Below are positions 57,619 through 64,000 of a stretch of DNA of 64,000 nucleotides, one piece after another. This DNA comes from Begonia masoniana (taxonomy: Eukaryota > Streptophyta > Magnoliopsida > Cucurbitales > Begoniaceae), in contig CM039508.1 of assembly GCA_022432975.1 (NCBI GenBank), forward strand, positions 22,337,213-22,401,212, read 5' to 3'. The first letter of the stretch is position 1. Each line of letters opens with the position of its first letter. The translations under genes and the position numbers were made by a program. The notes beneath the pieces are model-generated. The model searched no databases. It was not told the DNA's origin and worked only from the letters and a program-made list of their open reading frames with translations.

Positions 57619-58787
57619 GCGATAAGATATTTTTTCAAATTGATAATTTATTTCTTAGTGATCAAGAAATAACACATTCTGATTATTGGATGGCGTCCTA
57701 TTAACAATCATGAAGATTCTGTGAAAGAGAAAAATAAGGAAACAAGAATATTAGGAAAGTTATTGAAAAAGCTATAGGCACTTGTTTTTTGGAAAACTTT
57801 TATTTGGTAAGTCATTTTGATGGAAATTTAGCCAACTCTGCTGGGTTTCGAGTTCCCATGATTAATGGGATGATTTCCTAATTTTTTGGGCGAATATCTG
57901 ATTTGTTGGAGATACTTTCCTAAAGTGTCACACGGTGTGTCACACAACCGAATTTGTTAAGATTTGTTTTCCTTAATTCTTGCGGCATCATATCCAATTT
58001 GGTAACTATTCTGAATCGATGATATGGAAGTTACCAAGGTTATTTAAAGCTTTTGTTCTTCTGTGAAAGCTGATTGATGACGGAGTTTTGATTTTCACGT
58101 GAAAAGGTTTATTCATTCTTTGTGTTGTCGCTTTTTTTTCACTCCCTACGTTTCTGCGTATGGGTTTGTGATTGTTTTACACACTCGACTTAATCTGTGG
58201 ATTTTATCGTTTTATTGAGTGTGTTGATTATTGCATCTGAAGACTTCGATCTGGTGTTCCAGGAGGTGTCCCAGGAGGCAATATTCTTTGTTCTTCATTG
58301 AAGTTTAGTCTCGGGAGGAGGCTGCATCTGAACTCGGGAGGAGTTCTATTTTTAGACAATGGGAGCTTGTCACTTTGATCGTGGGCGAGGGGATCTTGCC
58401 ATAACACGGGTTTCGGGAGGAATCAACGACAAGAGGATCTTGTTGTTATCTAGATCTCGAGAGAGGTCGTTCTAAAGTTGAGGGGATCTCACAAAAACAG
58501 TTTCATTGAGGAAGTTAGCTAGAGGCGGCGACAAAGATAAGAGGGAGTCTTTATTTGTATAAGTCTGATTGTCATGTAACTTTGTGAACTTAAAGAAATA
58601 TTTTTATATCTGGGCGTGGCCCCGCAGATGTAGGTTGGTTGCCGAACTGCGTTACCAACCTCCTGTGTCATTTATTTCTGTATTTTTATATTGTCTATCA
58701 TTGCATTCATTATCAGTGTCATACGTAACACCCTGTGTGACACCGCATAACTAATCGTAATCTTTTATTAATCAAATGATTGAATAA
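57619..58787 (+). mobile_element. Probable copia-type LTR-like insertion
   Basis: TGTTGGAGATACTTTCC near 57915 resembles a SIRE-type LTR start. The later part (GGAGGAGGCTGCATCTG, GGCGGCGACAAAG, GTAGGTTGGTTGCCGAACTGCGTTA) resembles the 3' half of such LTRs, as does 63400-63430 of the solo LTR below. It splits RNase H of relic D. Exact ends and duplication not found. Confidence 0.45.
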
Positions 58788-58796
58788 AAAAAAATT

Positions 58797-59565
58797 GGGA
58801 AATTATCAATTTTAACCTTATACTATACACGTTGTTTCACTTCGGCCCCTGTACTATAAAAACCAGCAAACCGAACCCTGTACTTTGATTCTATTATCAG
58901 TTTTGACCTTCTATCAACCTCACTACTTATGAGAAGATAATCTAGAATTTTTCGTGATTTTTTAACATATGTACGATTTATTGTAATTTTATTTTAGTAT
59001 TTTTTAAAAATATTATAATAAATCATACAAGTTTTAAAAAATTACGCCAATTTTTTTATTATCTACTCATAATATGGTAAATATCTGAAAAAAGTTTTAA
59101 ATAAATCCAATATTGTTTGTTATTCTTTTAAATTAATCTCAGTTTCTTCTTTACTTTATAAATTAATTTTTAAACAAATACCAAACAACATTTAATTTAT
59201 TTGAAAACTTTTACACATGTTCAACCTATCATGGGTAGATAATAGAAAAAGTTTCGTAATTTTCTAAAATTTGTATGATTTATTATAATATTTTTATAAA
59301 ATACTAAAATAAAATTTTAATAAATCGTTCATGTGTTAAAAAATTACGAAAATTTCCAGATTATCTTCTCATTAAGTAGTGAGCATGTGGTAAAAATTTC
59401 AACTGAATCCGAGATCGTTTGTTAGTTTTTTCAATGAGGGTTTAATGAAATTGTTAATAGAAGGTCAAAACTGATAACATAATCAAAGTACAGGGTTCGG
59501 TTTGCCAGTACAGGGGCCGAATTGAAAAAACGTGTATAATACAGGGTTAAAATTGATAATTTTCC
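58797..59565. mobile_element. Mutator-like MITE (769 bp), 9-bp TSD AAAAAAATT
   Basis: Long inverted arms: GGGAAATTATCAATTTTAACC on the left is matched by GGTTAAAATTGATAATTTTCC on the right. Pairing extends far inward (CGGCCCCTGTACT versus AGTACAGGGGCCG; GAAGGTCAAAACTGAT versus its complement). Flanked by AAAAAAATT at 58788-58796 and 59566-59574. No transposase. Confidence 0.88.
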
Positions 59566-59689
59566 AAAAAAATTATTATATGAGAAAGCCTTGAATTTCA
59601 TGTTATACCAACAATCTTGTAATATCCTCTCAAGGCGAGTAAAATAATCACTACCAACACCAATCATGGATGGGGGTTACCATTGCATG

Positions 59690-60288
59690 TGAAACTCTAG
59701 CAGAACACACATGCAATGTCTCACTAGTTGTATCTACACATATCTTAATCCAATACCAGATGCATCAATGTTAACAGTAAAAGATAGCTCTCATCCATGT
59801 ACAGTCAAAATAAGTGCAGTCGTCAATTTATTTCAGCCCCCTCAAATGTTGACTGACACTTTTCATCTCATACAAACGTAACATTCTTCCTGGTCAATTG
59901 TATCAACAACGTGATAATAGAATAAAAATTCCAACGAATCATCAGTTATAATTAGCCAAACTCAAGATCCACTGATGTGCCTACCATATCATGAATAAAC
60001 ACATTCTAGAAATTTTACTTTTGTTATCCAAAAGTTTCATTTCTCTCTATTAGTATGCAACTGATGAACTCACAATGACTGCAACAAAATTCTCAAATGT
60101 TCCACGTAACCATCATGAGTTTTAGAATAGGCCAGTCTGTCATCAAAGAAGACCAATATCAACTGATACAAGTAAAGTCCAAAGACTTGGCTCATCATAC
60201 TCATAAGACAGGTCGGGCATTGGCCGGTACAATGGATAAACCATAAACTAAACACACCCATAATAAAATCTGAGCTTTCTCTCATCAC
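59690..60288 (-). pseudogene. RT and RNase H relic of element D
   Basis: On the minus strand, MSMMSQVFGLYLYQ and FFDDRLAYSKTHDGYVEHLRILLQ (60200-60075) are the Ty3 RT catalytic region, with FFDD for the usual FVDD. NFWITKVKFL, RKNVTFVWDEKCQ and a decayed DASG region follow down to about 59700. Continuity with 57420-57575 is broken by the MITE and the LTR-like block. Confidence 0.7.
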
Positions 60289-61170
60289 TTATCTAACCCA
60301 ACATTACATCAATAATAGAAAATATCTAGATCCACCCAAACTATTTGAATAGCTGATCAATTCTTGAATATCACTTTATTTTAACTTCTTGCAATGAATG
60401 CATACAAAAGCAAAGCACTATGCATTTGTAACAAGTACAAACAACACCAATGCTTCCCATAATAAAACACAACAATGAATATCACCACCTCTAAATAAAT
60501 AACACAATGAATCATCAATTCTCCCAATTCAATTGAAATCAACACGTACAGAGCAAAAAACTGGAGTGGTATTGGAATCATATCAATATAAAATAAATCT
60601 CTTGGTCAGGTGGATATTTTGATAGATCTTCAAAAAAAAAACGTTAGAATATTCAATCACAACTGACAAATTTAAATGTTACCTGACTGTCACATAATCA
60701 CGATAACAAAGAAAATACTCTCATAGTGCTTCAATCTCCTACATTTGCCCGAACAAACCCCCAATTAAGATTTAACATAAATCATTTTTAAATAATGCAT
60801 TGTCCTAATGTCCAACAATGTATATCTAATAAAATGAAAAATAATTTGTCGTCCTAACAACACGCCTTGTCCAATACAATTATAGACATTAAAACCTTCA
60901 ACAATATATGTATGAATAAAGAACTTCTTCATTAGTTCTTCCTAGTTGTCATAACGTCACCAGATCGCTCTTTGTCAATGATTTCCCCTTGCTCATAAAA
61001 GCACTCATCAAAGATAACTACAACGTGTTCTGTAGTACTTAAATTCTAAAAAAATAGAATTGAATTCAATACTCGGCAACGTAAAGTTAATCTTGGATAT
61101 TAAGTGCTTTCTAGAATTAACATTCCATCAATCATGACATAACATCTTAAAATACTGCACCAATTTAACA
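60289..61170. other. Unassigned AT-rich DNA
   Basis: By position it may include the decayed 5' part of relic D, but I cannot match any protein block. No RNA gene seen. Confidence 0.4.
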
Positions 61171-61263
61171 ATCTTTGTAACGATCCCGTTTCCCAGCAAG
61201 ATATTGTCCGCTCTGGGGATTGGGCCGTAGCACAATATCCTCCCCTCACGGCTTTGTTTGGCG

Positions 61264-61356
61264 AGAACTTCCCGGAAGTTCACCCAACCTGGAATTGCTC
61301 TCGCCGAAGCACTTTTAACTTCGGAGTTCTTATGGGATCCGTTGTCAATCGTGCTC
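61264..61356 (-). promoter_or_regulatory. 5S-rRNA-like region in Cassandra LTR 1
   Basis: On the minus strand GGATCCCATAAGAACTCCGAAG, CTTCGGCGAGAG and TTGGGTGAAC follow the order of plant 5S rRNA, including the internal RNA polymerase III promoter. The A-box part is altered here (GTTAAAAGTGC). Confidence 0.85.
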
Positions 61357-61730
61357 CAAAACGCGTCTTGCTATGTTGGGAGGGATCTCTTACATATGTC
61401 TCATTTCCATGTACTTCCCCAAGCGATGTGGGTTCGTAACGGCCTCTGCTTCAACGGAGAAACCACTCCGGCCCAGGTTAGCCCCAGGATCCGCGGAGCT
61501 TTACCCACCTCCGGCCCAGGTCAGCCCCAGGACCCGCGGAGTATGGGTGGTTCCTTATCAGTCCACTGAAAGACGGGTCGTCACAATCACCCCCCCTCGG
61601 GGGCCCAACGTCCTCGTTGGCCACATTTCCGATTGGGTACAGGCTCTGATACCATTTGTAACAACCCCGGTCCCCAGCAAGATATTGTCCGCTCCGCCCA
61701 ATATCCTCCCCTCACGGCTTTGTTTGGCGA

Positions 61731-61822
61731 GAACTTCCCGGAAGTTCACCCAACCTGGAATTGCTCTCGCCGAAGCACTTTTAACTTCGGAGTTCTTATG
61801 GGATCCGTTGTCAATCGTGCTC
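61731..61822 (-). promoter_or_regulatory. 5S-rRNA-like region in Cassandra LTR 2
   Basis: Identical to that of LTR 1, including the altered GTTAAAAGTGC. Confidence 0.85.
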
Positions 61823-62061
61823 CAAAACGCGTCTTGCTATGTTGGGAGGGATCAGCCCCAGGACCCGCGGAGTATGGGTGGTTCCTTATCAGTCCACTGA
61901 AAGACGGGTCGTCACAATCACCCCCCCTCGGGGGCCCAACGTCCTCGTTGGCCACATTTCCGATTGGGTACAGGCTCTGATACCATTTGTAACAACCCCG
62001 GTCCCCAGCAAGATATTGTCCGCTCCGCCCAATATCCTCCCCTCACGGCTTTGTTTGGCGA

Positions 62062-62123
62062 GAACTTCCCGGAAGGTCACCCAACCTGGAATTGCTCTCG
62101 CCGAAGCACGCTTAACTTCGGAG
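62062..62123 (-). promoter_or_regulatory. 5S-rRNA-like region in Cassandra LTR 3, split
   Basis: Retains GTTAAGCGTGC and TTGGGTGACC, closer to genuine 5S rRNA than LTRs 1 and 2. It is interrupted after CTCCG by the solo LTR and continues at 63590 (AACGGATCCCATAAGAA side). Confidence 0.85.
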
Positions 62124-63584
62124 TGTTGACTTATAGATTGTTTAAGTCATAATTTGTTTTTGATTATGTATTTGTATAATTAGTGTACAATTTGATTATG
62201 TGTATTTAAAGAGAATAATGAATATGAGTTTATTTGGAAATACCCTTGAAAATGGTATTTTAGTTGTCTAATAAATCGGTTTGAGTATACAGAATTAAAT
62301 AGCAAAATAGGCTTGCATATACCGATCGCTACACGACAAAGAAATGATGCATCTGCCGATAGCGTTTTTGAAGACATCTGCCGATGTCATGTCAAGGTGC
62401 ATTTGCCGATAGCTGTTGAAGCTACTCCTGCCGATGCCGGTTCATGACGTGTTGAGGTGCATATGCCGATAACATTTACAAGTCTCATCTGCCCGTGAAG
62501 CTCTAAGCGAGCATCTACCGATGACGTGGTCAGTGTTTATATGTTTCATCTGCCGAAGCGTTTTTGAAGATATCTGCCGATGACGTGTCAAGATGGATCT
62601 GCCGATAGCATTTGACGCTACTCATACCGATGTCGTTCAAGCTTGCACATGTCGATCACTAGATGACAATTTTCAAGAGTTCATCTGCCGATGGTTTTTA
62701 AAGAGACTTCTGCCGATGGCGTTTTTAAAGAAACATCTGCCGATGGCTTTGAAGATTGCATGTGCCGATGAAGTTTACGAATTGTCTCTGCCAATGAGTT
62801 TTAAAGATGCTCCTGCCGATGGTTGTTCTGTATACATCTGTTTATGGAGTTCAAAGCTTGCTTGTGCCGAGAGCTTATCATGTTTCATTTGCCGGTGAAC
62901 TTCCGCCAGAATTTAAAGTTAGCCGCGAAGCTACAGTGACGTCGTTTTCAGCATTAACTCCAGACCTTTAATGGCGACGACGAACAGCACTTTGGCAAGC
63001 AACGGATATCTGCTTCAGTACGGATGCTTCCCAATGGTAACATTTCTCCATTTTGAAGAAAGAAGCATTCAATTCTGTGAAGCATTTTTTACAGAGTATA
63101 TAAGCAGAAGAAAAGGCTCGAAGACTAACTTTTGCGAATTTGATTTCCTGAGCCCTAACGTGAAAATCATACTCTGTATTCTCAATCTACATCTCTCTAC
63201 TCCAAAACTTGAGATTCTGTTTTGAGAGTTTGTAGATTATTGTAATCTATCATTCAAACCTGAAAATCCTGTAAGGCAGTGGATTGACGCCCGCAAAGTT
63301 CAATCCAGGATTGTGAAAGGCTGTGGATCGAAGCCCATAAGTTCGATCAGATTTTCTCGTTGAGGAGAAGTAAGAAATCTTCAAGGGAGAGCCTTGGAGC
63401 GTGGACGTAGGCAGTTTGGCCGAACCACGTAAAAATACTGGTGTCGAATTTCTCTTTCTCTCTCTTTATATTATTTGATTACTTGTGTTAAATCTAAGTT
63501 TAATCAAGAAGAGAAATTAGGTTGAATCGCAATTAAAATTAAAAAGTCTAATTCACCCCCCTCTTAGACAATTCCGATCCTACA
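62124..63584 (+). mobile_element. Copia-type solo LTR in Cassandra, TSD CGGAG
   Basis: TGTTGACTTATAG to TTCCGATCCTACA, 1461 bp, flanked by exact CGGAG at 62119-62123 and 63585-63589. The 3' end AATTCACCCCCCTCTTAGAC is typical of SIRE-type Ty1/copia LTRs. A TATA-like GTATATAAGCAG lies at 63096-63107. Confidence 0.9.
62310..62900 (+). repeat. Degenerate CTGCCGATG repeat cluster in copia-type LTR
   Basis: At least fifteen occurrences of (A/T)TCTGCCGAT or close variants at irregular 30-45 bp spacing, one reading ATCTGCCGATGACGT near 62572. It lies in the upstream half of the LTR, before the TATA-like site. Confidence 0.88.
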
Positions 63585-63810
63585 CGGAGTTCTTATGGGA
63601 TCCGTCGCCAATCGTGCTCCAAAACGCGTCTTGCTATGTTAGAAGGGATCTCTTACATATGTTTCATTTCCATGTACTTCCCCAAGCGATGTGGGTTCGT
63701 AACGGCCCCTGCTTCAACGGAGAAACCACTCCGGCCCAGGTCAGCCCCAGGATCCGCGGAGAATAGGTGGTTCCTTATCAGTCCGTTGAAAGATGGGTCG
63801 TCACAATCTT

Positions 63811-64000
63811 GGTGTGGTATTTCAAACATTTTCACCTCTTCTTAGACCAAGTCAAGTCATGATACATACCGATAATGGTCTATCTATGCTTTACAATAAA
63901 ATAGTTATCACAAAAATTTGCCTCAAATTAGAACTCAATCCATATCCTCATCCGAGTAATCAATTTTTAAGAACTTCTACCATCTTCTCAAAACAAATAT
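63811..64000. other. Unassigned right edge
   Basis: AT-rich continuation of the flank seen before 61171; no feature recognised. Confidence 0.4.

Larger units (their letters stand above)
61176..63805 (-). mobile_element. Cassandra TRIM array: three LTRs, two internal domains, TSD ATCTT
   Basis: LTR 61176-61585, internal 61586-61656, LTR 61657-61916, internal 61917-61987, LTR 61988-62123 plus 63590-63805 (split by a solo LTR). Read on the minus strand each LTR runs TGTGACGACCC to TTGTTACA (in the first, GATCGTTACA). Each internal domain is 71 bp with primer site TGGTATCAGAGCC and the purine tract CGAGGGGGGTGA. The whole array is flanked by ATCTT at 61171-61175 and 63806-63810. LTR lengths are 410, 260 and 352 bp; the middle one lacks about 150 bp. 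Confidence 0.92.

Noticed and set aside
61258..62129. Several 60-175 codon open frames in the 61-62 kb region
   Set aside because: They lie in Cassandra LTRs, which are non-coding, and repeat because the LTRs repeat.

Overview
This window is plant (angiosperm) nuclear DNA, almost certainly gene-poor heterochromatin. Signs of a plant genome are long-LTR Ty3 chromoviruses primed by initiator tRNA-Met, a Cassandra TRIM carrying a 5S-rRNA-like LTR, a Ty1/copia element, Mutator-like MITEs with 9-bp duplications, and fragments of a plant U/P-type cyclin and an mTERF gene. No intact host gene and no intact transposon ORF was found; nearly all coding sequence is decayed retrotransposon gag-pol. The species is not identifiable from the sequence alone.

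Layout: 1-10130 is a + strand chromovirus (A) whose LTR contains a 54-bp tandem array; 10131-10230 is an assembly gap. 10231-17962 holds a minus-strand relative (E) with a 23-bp array in its LTR, plus LTR fragments. 18062-20135 is a solo LTR. 20436-42745 is a + strand Ty3 element (B) hosting a solo LTR (21571-24176) and a whole minus-strand chromovirus C (27142-41685), which itself hosts two solo LTRs (31599-33919, 37154-39760). 42750-47200 holds an LTR-like remnant, a 332-bp palindromic element, a 497-bp TRIM and a 188-bp MITE. 47193-50097 is a near-exact 1.45-kb tandem duplication spanning an mTERF fragment and a hAT-like element with a captured cyclin fragment. 51620-56256 is a Ty1/copia element whose frame is punctured by ten stops. 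56257-61170 is an old minus-strand Ty3 relic split by a MITE and an LTR-like block. 61176-63805 is a three-LTR Cassandra array split by a copia-type solo LTR.

Nested insertions can be ordered because most are bounded by exact 5-bp target duplications (ATGGG, GGTTT, GTTGC, CTACA, CGGAG, ATCTT, AACAT, TGTTT) or 9-bp duplications. The most interesting pattern is in the LTRs: three chromovirus LTRs share the same promoter (TATAAATA about 150-160 bp from the LTR start, followed by similar leader sequence) but each carries a different tandem minisatellite (54, 23 or 61 bp) close to the LTR 3' end. Other LTRs carry 17-bp or hairpin arrays at a similar address. Most units contain a perfect palindrome (TGACGTCA, CACGTG, CGATCG, TGGCCA), several with the ACGT core of plant bZIP/bHLH sites. 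A 15-bp motif, ATCTGCCGATGACGT, is shared by the Ty3 54-bp array and a copia-type solo LTR.
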